Shown here in pieces: positions 24,601 to 36,329 of a stretch of 64,000 nt of DNA. The notes under the pieces are model-generated. The model saw nothing but the letters and a program-made list of their open reading frames with translations. It ran no database searches and was not told where the DNA came from. Each line of letters begins with the position of its first letter. Positions within the stretch are counted from its first letter, which is position 1. This stretch comes from Gaeumannomyces sp. JS-464 (lineage: Eukaryota; Ascomycota; Sordariomycetes; Magnaporthales; Magnaporthaceae), in assembly GCA_002197995.1 (NCBI GenBank), contig NGZR01000002.1, positions 1 to 64,000 on the forward strand, in the 5' to 3' direction. The position numbers were made by a program, and so were the translations under genes.

Positions 24601-27600
24601 GGCACGCCCGGCACGATCTGCTAGGCGCCACGGTGCCCGACTGGAACCCCGAGGAGCCCCACTGGCGTAACTTTTTGCGCGTCTCGGAGCTGCCCTGGCT
24701 CAAGGACCACGTGGTGACGGGCAGCATCGTTGTTCCTGGCGTGTCGTACCTCATCATGGCCATCGAGGGCATCCGCCAGCTGTACGAGGCACGCGACGAC
24801 GGCGTGCTCATCGGCTATAACCTACGCGATATTGTTATTTCCCGCGCGCTGCAGTTGCACGAGACCGAGGATATCGAGGTAATGCTGTCGATGCGCCGGC
24901 TGGCCGAGTCGGCCCAGGCCGACAGCGCCGCGTGGTGGGAGTGGAGGGTGACATCCTTCAGCCCCCACGACGACAGCTGGCTGGAGCACTGCCGCGGCCA
25001 GATCGCCGCCGAGCTGAATTCGTCGGCCCATATCGCCACAGGGCCCATCGACGCTGGCCGCGAGGCTGCCGAACGCACGCGGCTTTACCAGCGCCTGCTG
25101 GCCGAGTCGACGGCACTCTGCAACCACAAGCCCGCCGAAATCCCGCGCCAGTACGCCGACCTCGAGCGTATTGGGCTTGTATTTGGCCCACTGTTTCGCA
25201 ACGTCACGGCCGTGCAAACGGCCGATCCGGGCGTGACAGGCCGCGTCGGCCAGGCGGTGGGCACGCTCGTGGTGCCCGACATCGCCGCCGTCATGCCGGC
25301 GCGGGCAATCTCGAGCCATGTTGTGCACCCACCCGTCTTCGACTCCATCATCCACCTGTTTCTTTTTGCCTTCCAGGCCTCGTCGACGTCAGGCGGCCGG
25401 CCGCTGACGGAGCCCATGGTGCCCGTAGCCATCAAAAGCGTGTGGATCAGCGCCGACATCGAGACCGACGTAGGCGCCCGGCTGCTCGTGCACTCAGCCG
25501 CCCAGCTGGCCAGTCACAAGCGCTTCGGCGCCGACATTACCGTTTGGAGCGGCGAGGCCGCCGACCGCGACGTCCGCCTGGTGCTGCGCGGGCTCGAGGC
25601 CGTGCCGCTGCAGGAGACCCAGGCCGGCGCCGGCGGCGAGGCCCGCGAGATCTGCTTCAATCTCGACTGGGCGCCAGACGTCGACCTGCTCGAGGAGACG
25701 GGTGACACCGAGGCGGTACTGCGGTCTGAGGTAGTCAGGGTTAAGACTCTGACGTCACAGGCGACTAACCTCGAGCGCCTTAAAAACCTGCAGCTGGCTG
25801 CCGCCATCTACATTAGCGAGGCCGTGGAGGACCTTGAGCGTGAGCCGCTCACCGACAAAGGGGCGCTCCCGACGCATCAGCAGCGCTACCTGGCGTGGCT
25901 GCGGCGCCAGGCCGAGCTTTTTCACCAGGACCGCCTCATCCACCAGGACGCGTCCTGGAAGACCACCAAGGCGTCGCCGGCCGAGCGGCAGCGGTTCCTC
26001 GACGCGTTCGAGGCCGACGGCGGGCCCGAGGGCCGACTAACGGCGCGCATGGGACGCAACATTGTGCGCGGGCTGCGCGGGCTCGAGGGCGCCGACGCCC
26101 TGCACCTCATGTTTGGGCTCGACGACGACGCTGCTCGAGGAGTACTACCGCGTCATCCTGGGCACAGAGCAGGTGCACGCGCAGCTGGGCGCATACCTGC
26201 GGCTGCTGGGCCATAAGCGGGGCGCCGACCTGCGCGTTCTCGAGGTCGGCGCCGGCACGGGCGGCACGTCGACGGCGGTGCTCGAGGCGCTGTGCCCGGA
26301 CGGTGGCCGCGCGCATGGCGATGCCCGACTGCTGCGCTACACCTACACCGACATCAGCGCCGGCTTTTTCGAAAAGGCCGGGCACAAGTTCGCTAAATGG
26401 AAGGCCGGCGGCGTGCTCGAGTTCCGCGTGCTCGACGTCGAGAAGGACATCGAGGCCCAGGGCTTCGACGATGGCGCTTACGACGTTGTCGTCGCCGCCA
26501 ACGTGCTACACGCCACGGCCGACCTGGCCAAGACTCTGGCCAACGTGCGCCGCCTGCTATCCCCCGGCGGCAAGCTGCTGCTGCAGGAGATCACGCAGCC
26601 CGAGTTCGTCGCCGGCCCGCTGTGCTTTGGCCAACTGCCCGGCTGGTGGCTTAGCACCGAGGACTACCGGCTCTGGGGCCCGCTGTTAAACAACGAGGGC
26701 TGGGTCAAGGTCCTGCGGGAGAACGGCTTTTGCGACAACGTCCTGGCGCTGAGCGATACGCCCGAGGCCGACCTGCACGCCCAAAGTCTTATCATCGCCA
26801 CGGCCTCCACGGCTGCGCCACCCCAACCACCAGCCGACGAGGGAGAGGATAACATCAGCCGCGTCTTTGTCGTGGCGCGCACGTCGGAGCCCGCGCAGCT
26901 CCAGTTCGCCGAGCAACTGGCACAGTCCCTGCGAGGCATCGACGGCGCCGTGCAGGACGTCTCGGTCGTGGCATTCGCCGACGTGGCCCGGCAGAAGACG
27001 CTTAAACGGACGTGCGTTGTCGTGGCGCTCGAGCTCTTCTCCCCGCTCCTGGCCTCGGCCATGACGCCCGATGAGTTCGAGACGCTGCGCCAGCTTATCA
27101 CCACGGCCAGCGGCTTCCTCTGGCTAACGGCGACCCATACGAAAATCCCGACATGGCCCTGATAACCGGCCTGGTGCGCACGCTGCGCTGGAGCGCGACC
27201 TCGACAGTGCCGACCTCGTCACACTCGGGCTTTGCACGCCGTCTATGGAACACGTCAAGACCGTGTACAGCCACCACTTTGTCGGCCACTGCCCGCCCGC
27301 GGACCGGCACGCCGAGAGTACCTCGTGTCGTCGGGCGGCGTGCTGCAAACTAACCGGCTCGTGGCGGCCAGGCCTGTCAACGACTTCATCGCCCAGCGCA
27401 CGACGGTCCTGGCGCCGCAGCCGCAGGCCCTGGGCACTGACCCCACCCGCAGCCTGATGCTGAGCACCTCTGCCCCGGGGCGGCTGGACCGGCTGCACTT
27501 TGTCGACTGCCCGCGTACCAGGAGCCGCTGCCCGCGCGGGCCAGATCGAGGTTGAGATCAAGGCCACGGGCCTCAACTTCCGCGACGTCATGGTGGCCAT

Positions 27601-29656
27601 GGGAGAGGTGGCCGCGGCCACTTTTGGGCACGAGGGCGCCGGTGTCGTCACCAAGGTCGGTGCGGGCGTGACCGACGTCCAGGTCGGCGACAGGATGCTC
27701 GTGCTCTCGGCCCTGCATGGCACCTTCCAAACGCACACGCGCATCCCGCGCGACATTGCCGCCAAGATCCCCGACACCATGACCTTTGACGAGGCCGCCG
27801 GAATCCCCGTTATCTTCTCGACGGCCTATTACTGCTTGTGCGACGTGGCGCGCCTAAGTGAGGGCGAGACGGTGCTGATCCACGCCGCCGCGGGAGGTGT
27901 CGGGCAGGCCGCGATCCAGATCGCCAAGAACGTGGGCGCCACCGTTTTTGCGACCGTCTCGTCGGCCGAAAAGAAGGACTTGCTTATGCAGCACTACGGC
28001 ATCCCCGAGACGCACATTTTTAGCAGTCGCGATCTGTCTTTTGCGGCCGGCGTGATGCGCATGACTGACGGCAGAGGCGTGGACGTCATCCTGAACTCGC
28101 TGGCCGGCGAGGCGCTCCGGGTGTCGTTCAACTGCATCGCCACGTTTGGACGCTTCATCGAGATTGGCAAGCGCGACATCTTCGCCAACGGAAAGCTCGA
28201 CATGTTCCCCTTCAGCCGCAGCGTTACCTTTGCCGCCTGCGACCTCTACACCATAACCAAGCTCGACACGGCCACGACGGCGCGCATCCTGGCGACCGTG
28301 CTCGGCATGTTCGCTTCCGGCAAGGTGCACGCCGCGCTGCCCCAGACGACCTACACCTTTGCCCAGATCGAGGAGGCCTTCCGGCTGCTGCAGCAGGGCA
28401 AGCACAAGGGCAAAGTGGTCCTGACTGCCGACGCCGGAGACGTCGTCAAGGTGGTGCCTCGCCCGCCGGCCCCCACGCGCCTCCGGCCAGACCGCACGTA
28501 CGTGCTGCCCGGCGGCCTCGGAGGGCTGGGGCGGTCCATAGCCAGGTGGATGGCGCAGCCGCGCCAGGGCGCCAAGAACATACTGTTCCTGTCGCGGTCC
28601 GGCGGCGACGGCGACGCCGCGAGGGAGCTGCTGGCCGAGCTCGAGGGCATGGGCGTGCGGGCACGGGCGGCCAAGTGCGACGTCGGCGACGAGGCGGAGC
28701 TCGCCGCCGCCCTCGACGCGGCTTCGCGCGACGGGTTCCCGCGCATAGGGGGCGTGATCCAGGGCGCCATGCAGCTCGTCGACTCGGCCTTTGAGTTTAT
28801 GGACCAGCGGTCCTGGGAGGCGGCCCTGGCGCCCAAGCGCCGCGGCACGTGGAACCTGCACCGGCACACTCCCCCCGACGTCGACTTCTTCGTGATGCTG
28901 TCGTCCATTTGCGGCCTGGTGGGCAACAGGGGCCAGGCTAACTACGCGGCCGGCAATACGTTCCAGGACGCGCTGGCCGCGCACCGGCGCGCCCGCGGCC
29001 TCGCGGCCTCGACGCTCGACCTGGGCAACATCCTGGGCGTCGGCTACATCGCCGAGAACGCGGCGACGTTGAACGCGAACCCGCTCTTCTTTTTCGCCCA
29101 CGACGGCGTGCGCGAGGACGAGTTCCTGAGCTTTGTCGAGTTCCACCTCGACGCGCAGCGGGCCGCGGGCCCAGGCCGCGGCGCCCAGGTCGCCGTTGGG
29201 CTAGCGACGTCGGCCGCCTTTAGGTCCCGTGGCCTGCCCGAGCCCACGTTTATGAAGACGCCCCTTTTTGCGCAGCTGCGGTCCGTAGGCGGCACCGGAG
29301 GAGGAGGAGTTAATAGCGGCGACGGCGACGAGGGCGGCGGCGTTTCGGTGGCGAACGCCCTTAAGTTTGCCGATGGGCCCGAGGCGGCGGCGGCGTTGGT
29401 GGAGGAGGCGCTTGTGCGGCGGCTGGCGCGGACCATGACGATCCCGCGCGACGACATCGACGCCGCCAAGCCAATCCACGCGTACGGCGTCGACTCGCTG
29501 GTAGCCATGGAGTTCCGCAACTATATCGGTTCCGACTGCGGCTACGACATTGCCGTACTGGACATCATGGGCAGCAAGAGCATCGCAACGCTGAGTCGGG
29601 ACATCGCGAACGGGAGCCGGCTGTGTCGGTTTGCCAAGGAGGAGAAGCGCGAGTGA
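21606..29656 (+). CDS. Highly reducing polyketide synthase KS-AT-DH-CMeT-psiKR-ER-KR-ACP (about eight frame breaks)
   Basis: Iterative type I PKS building a reduced, alpha-methylated chain from malonyl units. One intron (21940-22025, GTATGT...CAG). Total about 2,650 residues. Domains: KS about 21650-23040 with Cys in DTACSSS (22259), His in EAHATGTPAGD and His in KTNHGHLEG; AT 23390-24370 with GHSSGE (Ser 23688) and YHSSHM; DH 24610-25630 with DHVVTGSIVVPG (His 24708) and HPPVFDS (Asp 25341); CMeT 25900-26820 with VLEVGAGTGG intact; psiKR to 27480; ER 27460-28460 with HAAAGGVGQA; KR 28490-29060 with LPGGLGGLGRS and an S...NYAAGN active site; ACP with YGVDSLVA (Ser about 29495). No thioesterase, reductase or condensation domain at the end. 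Frame changes near 23005, 23140, 26125, 27124, 27190, 27314, 27515 and 27537, mostly one-base losses beside short G/C runs. All catalytic motifs survive. Product unknown. Confidence 0.9.
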
Positions 29657-30051
29657 GTGACTTGAGCGGGACGGGCAAATCTGCCTAGGAGGGGAGAGAT
29701 TGCGTATTATTTGGTAGAGCGGTCGTCAGGAGGATGATAATAAATGATCCGCGCATGGCCATATCCCGGGATGAGGCGTTTGGCGGCAAGATTTGGTATT
29801 TATCTGCTTAGTAGGCAACTTTACAGGATTAATTTTACCAGCTTGGCAGCTGTCCATCCATTGGCGTGATGTGGCAGCAGTCTCCTGACTCGCTTTGGTT
29901 TCCGGTACATAAAAGGGGATGTTTCCCCTAAAAGCGTCGGCTAGATGTTTTGTCCCTTAAGCTCCTCTCGCTTTCTCGCTCCCCTTCACTTACTTTCCTC
30001 AAAGCCCACACCCGCCCCACAATTTGGCTCCTCTCCATACCTCTCTAAAAT
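29657..30051 (+). promoter_or_regulatory. Intergenic region and methyltransferase promoter
   Basis: 395 bp. A CATAAAAG TATA-like box at 29908-29915, about 140 bases before the methyltransferase start, is followed by a C/T-rich tract typical of fungal transcription starts. The PKS terminator lies in the first half. Confidence 0.5.
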
Positions 30052-31031
30052 ATGGAGGAGGCACTTTTTGACAAGTCCGTCCCCTGGTACGTGGACGTCG
30101 TGCCGCCCATCCAGCCTGCCATGCGCGAGCTCCTCATTAGCTACGCTGGCGTCGACGGAGCCGCCGTGGAGCAGCACCTGGCCACGATCCGCAGCGAGGC
30201 CTGGAGAGTGGTTCGTCCCACGGCCCCCTCTTTTTATGTCGGTATGGTGTCGTGTGTGTCGCTTGCTAACCATTTTTTTCGGCGGCCATGTTTTCAGTCC
30301 CCTTTCCCCTGCGTCGGCTCCTTCGTTTTCGCCGAGCTGGCCCTGTGCACCTTCCCCATCTACCCGCTGGTGCTCGAGAAGCTCAAGTCGGGCGCCTGGA
30401 CGCGCTACCTCGAGGTCGGCTGCGGCCTGGGCCAGGACCTGCGCAAGCTGGTGCACGACGGCGCGCCCTCGGCCTCGGTCCTGGGCACGAACCTTCTGCG
30501 GGGCCTGCTAGCGAGCGGGCAGGCGCTGTTCCGGGACGCCGAGCGGCTGCGCCTGGGCGAGGCGCTGATCGCCGCCGACTTCCTGGACGACGAGGCGGCG
30601 GCGGCGGCGGCGGCGCGCTCGCCAAGGCCGGGTTGCCGGACGGGTCGGTGGACGTGGTGCATGCGTCCATGTTCCTGCACTGCTTCGACCGGCCCGCGCA
30701 GCTGCGCGCCTGCCGCCACATCGTGCGCCTCCTCAGGCCCCGGCCGGGCGTCTTGGTCGTCGGCAGGTCGGGCGGCGTGGCGCTGGCGGCCGCTGGGGGA
30801 GACGGCAAGGTCGAGGTCGCGAAGGGCCCCATGGCGACGCTGGGCGGCGTCGTGCGGACCACGTTCCTGCACGACGTGAACAGCTTCCGGGATATGTGGG
30901 ACGAGGTCGGCCGCGAAACGGGCACGAGCTGGGACGTCGAGGCGATCGAGGGGAGGGTGGACGACCTGGGTAGCCTGTACTTTGACGGGGACCATCACCG
31001 GTGGATTAGGTTTGTCGTGGTTAGGAAGTAG
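30052..31031 (+). CDS. SAM-dependent methyltransferase (one frame break)
   Basis: Class I methyltransferase of the type often found in fungal polyketide and terpenoid clusters. Exons 30052-30207 and 30298-31031; the intron (90 bases, GT/AG, GCTAAC branch site at about 30265) is a multiple of three, so the first frame runs through it. The N-terminal part has VPWYVDVVPPIQPAMRELL. The SAM-binding motif YLEVGCGLGQDLRKL is at about 30406, and a VVHASMFLHCFD block follows. The C-terminal NSFRDMWDEVG...TSWDVEA segment is characteristic of this family. A one-base frame change lies in the GCG repeat at about 30596-30620, splitting the protein in two frames. It could O-methylate a carboxyl or hydroxyl of the polyketide; the substrate is inference. 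It is the last gene of the island. Confidence 0.85.
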
Positions 31032-31670
31032 GTCGGCGGTAAGAGCAGACACCCCCTGGCGTAAAGACAAGAGGATCCAGGCTCCGAGTTCGAGTAGATT
31101 TTTCGGAAGAAGGCTTTTATCGAGTCGCCGCTATTTGTAGCTTAATGTTTTATCGCAAAAGAGCAAAGGGGTGCCCCGGCCGGGGTTTGCATTACCACCT
31201 TCGTCGGCGTTACAAATGCTTGTTAAACAGTTACAAAGCATTCGGCGACGCTGAAAAAAGTTTATTAAACTTATTGCACATTTATATTAAAAAGCTTAAC
31301 GGTTTTTAACCTTTAAGCGTTTTTTTTTTAATTAAAAAAAGCCGCTACGACTTTAAAAACGCGTAGCCGGTTAGCCCTTTTAAATAATTTAATTTTAACG
31401 TTAAAATCGAACCCTTCGCTGCCGACTCGACCCTGGATCGATGCCGCATCGCGCGCGCGTTAGCGGCGCGGGCTAAAAATCGATGGTAATCGATTTTAAG
31501 CTCGCGGCCAGTCGGCACGCCACGACGGTGGATCCCCTTAACGCGTTTTTAAACACGCGGGGAAGTAACGACACCGATACGAAACCGGCGCGCAGCTGTT
31601 AAAATAAAAGCGAAAAAAAATTTAGTAATATGCTAAAACTTTTTATAATTAATGGAAAGTTATTAAAAGT
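31032..31670. other. Transition from gene island to RIP-damaged DNA
   Basis: Normal base composition holds to about 31190, then the DNA turns AT-rich. A short GC-rich remnant at 31420-31590 shows no readable gene; it may be the 5' part of the LINE that follows. Confidence 0.4.
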
Positions 31671-32730
31671 CTTGCAATTAATGTCGGAATTAACAAAGCG
31701 AGGGATTAACGCGGAAGCGGTTTACTAACGCGAAACTGCTGTAAAAGGATTAGTAATTAACGATACGCTGCAAAAGCTTAAAGTAAAAATACTCGAAAAA
31801 GCTAAAAAAAAGCATTAACTAATATTAAAAAATCTTATACCACGGTATTAGCTACGGGCTTACCGGCCTGGATACCAAACGGAACCGAATCGATTTAAAC
31901 CACGTAAAAAATATTTAAATACGACGCAACTTTTACCCCGATTTATACCGTTAAAAATCGAGCGAAAAATTGTTATAAACGTAAAAAAACCTTTAAAAGC
32001 AATTAAAAAGCGATTAACGATAAACATTTTATAAGCGTTAAATAATTAACTAAGTACGATAATACGGGTAATAAAACGATTTCGAAACGAAAACGTAATA
32101 ATATGCTTTTAAATAAACATAAAAAAAACATAAAAAAACGATTAAGTAAAAAAAGTATTCGGCAATTAAATAACGATTCGAAAACGGATATACGACGTGG
32201 TAATTCGAGGTTTTAAATAAAAAGCATTTTTAAAAAACCTAAACGCATTTATTAAAGGTTTAAACGTTAAAAACCAAAACGTAAAAGTTAAATTTATACA
32301 CGGGTAACTAACTTAAATCTTTTACAAATACGTTATAATATTAGCTTGTATTAAATTAATAACGGTAGCGAATTAAACATACGAACGAGGATTTGTAATA
32401 AAAGTAGTAATTTATAATTGCAAACTTTACATTAAATGTTAAAGTTAATTAATGTTATAATTACTTTAAATAAAAATATTATTAAAAGTTTTGCATTAAA
32501 CCGAACCGGTGCCCGTATTGCGAAAAACCGAAACATTAAAAAAGAAAATATTAATATAACGTTTACTATTAATAATAAAAAGTTATACCTAAATGTATAA
32601 ACTTTAACGAATTGTACCCGGCTTTTTACTAGGAATGTGAAATGGTATAACGCGTTATAAACAAAGCAAAAAAAGCATATTAAAACTAAGTGAAAAAGTT
32701 TATATTAAAAAGCGCAGTTAATAAATTAAT
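31671..32730 (+). mobile_element. LINE ORF1 (gag-like) relic, RIP-damaged
   Basis: Plus-strand frames with stops, starting around 31680 (MSELTKRGINAEAV). Toward 32510-32680 there is a series of Cys and His residues (CPYCEKPKH, then ECEM.RVINKAKKAY) that resembles the zinc-knuckle end of Tad-type LINE ORF1. No reverse transcriptase follows. Family assignment is tentative and the ends approximate. Confidence 0.5.
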
Positions 32731-33789
32731 AAAAAACGTTACTTTGTTTTATTTTTTAAACCCGTTAACCTTTTAAAACTAAAAAATAAATAAGCTTTAA
32801 TAAAAAATAAAGAAATAATTTAAACTCGGATAATAACTTATTAACCCGAACTTTAAAACGCTAGTTAATTAGCAAACTTTGTAAAAACTTATAATTATTT
32901 AAAAGCCGAACCGATATACGGCCGCTTTTTTTACTTATAACACACTTCGTTTTTAAAACGAGCTTTTTATTAGTTAAACCCCTCGTTACGGCAAACGAGC
33001 AAGTACGCGAAAAGGTTAAAAGGATAAAAGCTTTAATAACCCCCCCCCCCCGCTTTTCCTTTTTCTTTAAACCGCTATTAATAATAAGCAGTACTTGCCC
33101 GTTTAACGCATTAAAAAGCTTAAAAAACCCGTATAGTAATTTTAATACTATATTAAAACATAAGAAAAAAAAGCGCAAAAGGAAATATCCCGTTATTTAA
33201 TAAGAAAAAATACGATATAATAGCTGTTAAAAAGAACTAATGTATTTAGTTAAAGTTAAATGCGTAAACCTTACTTACCCCGCATTACTTACCTTGTATT
33301 ACCTACTTTATACTTTTGTGAATTTGTGTAAAAAGTCGGCTTATAGCATGTTATAACGCTTAGGTTAACCGTTATAAAACTACCTAATTTACCTACTTTA
33401 CACGCGTCGAAGCAAAGGTGAAAATTGCATACGTTAAATTTAAAATCCTAATATAAAAATAGCTTTGGTAGCCGTGGGTTGATTTTTAAATTTTCTATAT
33501 AAAATAATTTTTCGGAAAATCACTTGCGGTACCAAATCCTTTTAAAGCGGAAAACCCGCGGGATCGATGTCGAAAGGTATATAAAAAAGGCGATTGTTAG
33601 CGCCCCCTTTTTGCAATACAAACCTATACACTTACTAAGCTTAAAGCTTTGCCAGCACTACTTGTAGTGCTTAATAAGGCCTGTATTAACTAAACGTAAC
33701 CTTATTACCTATTGTAATTAGCGTAAGCACGCTTTAATTAAAACCTTATATTTTTACACAAATTTAACTGCTAGCGACGGTTTTTCTTT
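32731..33789. other. AT-rich RIP-damaged DNA, unassigned
   Basis: Contains a C10 homopolymer at about 33040 and an inverted pair around CACTACTTGTAGTG (33656-33669). No readable gene and no match to the other repeats of the window. Confidence 0.4.
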
Positions 33790-34533
33790 TATTAAAGTTA
33801 CAAAAGCGGGAAGACGCTATTACGGTAATTAAACGATTAGTAAAATGGGGAAGCGGAAATCGGCAAACAAGTAAGCAGTTAAAGCGTTGTAAGTATAAAA
33901 AGCCAGTTTAAAATCACAACGATTAAAGCAATTAACGGCTTTTTATATATTTTAAGCCGGGCTTTATAAGTTATACTCGCGATTCGTTCCTTTTTATTTT
34001 TACAAATTAACAAACGCATAGCTTAATAAATTTTTTATTAAACTTGTTTATTACTATTATAAGCATTTAAGCCGCAACCTTTTAATTTTACAAGCATTTA
34101 ACCCGATTTTGCCTTACATATTATTATCCTTATTTACCGTTTTTACTAATATTTAACACAACCTTTTTTTTCCTTTTTTTCTTTTTGTTTTTAAAACAAA
34201 TTAACGGATTTAAATTCCTTTATTATTAGTATTATAAAATCCCCGGATTTGGAAAATAAGCATTTAACTAATGCACGCGTTTAAAAAAAAATTGCTAGTA
34301 TTAATCCATATAATTTAACGCGTGCATTTAAAAAAAAACCCACGTTTTGTAAAACAGCAAGCTTAAAAACCGTGCGCTTCCACGAGCTTATAAAAAAGGA
34401 TTTTACAATTCTCTTTTTGTAATTAAATTTTAAGAAAAAATGCATTACGACAAATATCAATTCCAAATTTATAAATTTTTATTTTTTCCTTTTAGAAATT
34501 TTTATGCTTATAAAAGTACCACGCTTACTAACA
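33790..34533 (+). mobile_element. Copia family 1 fragment: 3' end plus LTR, opposite orientation
   Basis: The reverse complement aligns with 43758-44490, covering the 3' internal end and the LTR (34293-34533, 241 bp) of the element found at 43.8-58.5 kb. Nothing further inward is preserved. Coding sense would be plus. Confidence 0.8.
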
Positions 34534-35080
34534 GCTTTTTTATTTTGTTTTGCTATGTTTGTTAATAAAAGAGTTAATAGTGTGAAAAAACGCGTTGTAT
34601 TATTACGGTTGCGTATTTTATTCGCTTATATGTTTTACTTATTTGTAAATTACGTTAATTAACTAGTATAAAGTAATTAAAGCTTATGTATTTAACTTTA
34701 AATAAATATATTAGTTATTTTAACAATAAGTAAATAATAAAAACGAATTATTTTAAAAACGAGCCGGGGTAGTAAAAGTTAATTAAAATAGATTAAAGCA
34801 ATAAAAGCGAATTGCATTAGTTAAAATTTATTAATAAAAACTTCGTAAAATTTTTATATAACTATTTTCACGAATTTAATCGTTTTAATACGAAAATTAC
34901 ACTAGTTGTTATAATAACATCAGTTTATATACTTATATTAAAAAGTAAGTTTTCGATTATTTAAATTAAGTTAAATTTCGAAGGCGGTTTACAGCTTAAT
35001 GTAAAATATACCCTTTTTTTTAACTTGGCGAAGATTTCCGTAATTTTTTTTAGCAAAAAAAAAAAAAACCAATTATTAGC
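34534..35080. other. AT-rich RIP-damaged DNA, unassigned
   Basis: No readable frame. It ends abruptly at about 35080, where base composition changes to that of the second gene island. Confidence 0.4.
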
Positions 35081-36164
35081 GGGTTTAACCCGCCGTGCCA
35101 GCTGCCGCCGTGGAGCAGTGCGACGGTCTCGAAGTGGAACTCGCGCCCTATGGCCTGGTGGCTCCGCAACTCGCCAGCGTTGCCGAGCTCATGGTGCTTC
35201 CGCCGTTACAAATCGCCACCGATTTCCTCGCTGCGCATAAGCAGACGCGCATTTCGACGTAGCCGCCCCGCCTCCCGTTTCCGCGAGTCGTGCACTTGTT
35301 TGCGGACAAGCTGCGGTCCGTAACACCACTGGATCCAGCCGTCCTTTTCGCAATCCCGTTGCAAGCGCATCGCGTCGATCATGAGAACAAGCTTCCATAC
35401 ATGCTCCAAAAAGCCTGCTCTTTTAATAACCTTGTCCGTGATCTACGCGCATCAAAACAATCGTCTCAAAGGCATGCCGCGAAACACAGTGGCGAAAATT
35501 AGGCCTCGCTTACGATTGCATCAGTTCCCAGGTAAAGTCCTTCTTTAAATGTCTCTCAGCCGGACTCGAATTCCCCGTCGGCGATCGGCCGGACCGGCAC
35601 TCGGCCGTGCGATGGAATGCCCAGGTGTGCCCGCAACGTAAAAAGCATTTTAACCGGCGACCGAATCTGCTGGTACCAATGTATAATTAATTGCTACCAA
35701 ATGAACGAGGTGCACAAAATAGCAAAGCCGAAACCGTGACCATAATGTGATCCCTCGCAGTGTAGTAAAACCCCCTCGCGTCCAGTAGCAAGGTTGGTTT
35801 AAACTTGGTCGGGACTGCCCTGTCGCCCACTCAGGGGAACTTGTCATAGATGTGGACAAACAAAAAAGGGGGACTGCACCAGTTCAAGGATGCATTGTGG
35901 AGAAAGATGCAGGCTTACCGCTGTTAAAACGATGTCGCAGTGTCGCACTGCGGGGCTTCGGCCGCCGTGGCCAGGAACCGTAGCAATCGCAGATGCCATC
36001 ATCAGAATTTCCTATTTCAGTACTTTCGAGGCTACCCAAGACGGCCCCCTTCCTCCCGTCGGAAGATTGGCGAGTGAATCCACCAATTTAAAAGGGGGGG
36101 GCACCAACAAGCGAACAAGCGGGGGCCCTGATTTTTCGCGATCGTTCAACTTGTCTCTGCCGTT
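35081..36164. other. GC-normal island sequence, no assigned gene
   Basis: The plus strand at about 35090-35260 reads as an open, protein-like segment (LEVELAPYGLVAPQLASVAE) starting right at the damaged border and ending in a stop. It looks like the tail of a gene cut off by the AT-rich DNA, but I cannot name it. The rest up to 36164 is probably upstream DNA of the small secreted protein gene. Confidence 0.4.
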
Positions 36165-36172
36165 TATATAAA
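36165..36172 (+). promoter_or_regulatory. TATA box of the secreted-protein gene
   Basis: TATATAAA, about 160 bases upstream of the start codon at 36330. Confidence 0.6.
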
Positions 36173-36329
36173 CCCGGACCTGGATCCCTATGGATAGACG
36201 TCAAACCCATCATTCCATCTCCTACCCTTTTCCAAGCCTTCCTTTTTCCACGACATCGGCCGGTCCAGATCTTTTTTGACGAACACCTCCAACTTCTCAT
36301 TACACCAAAATACACACCTCCCCGCCAAC

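Noticed and set aside
27854..29146. 430-residue open frame on the minus strand across the PKS
   Set aside because: Antisense shadow in GC-rich coding DNA; the plus strand carries intact ER and KR motifs over the same bases.
32861..33178. 105-residue minus-strand open frame
   Set aside because: Biased Lys/Phe/Leu composition from AT-rich damaged DNA, spans a homopolymer run, no recognisable motif.
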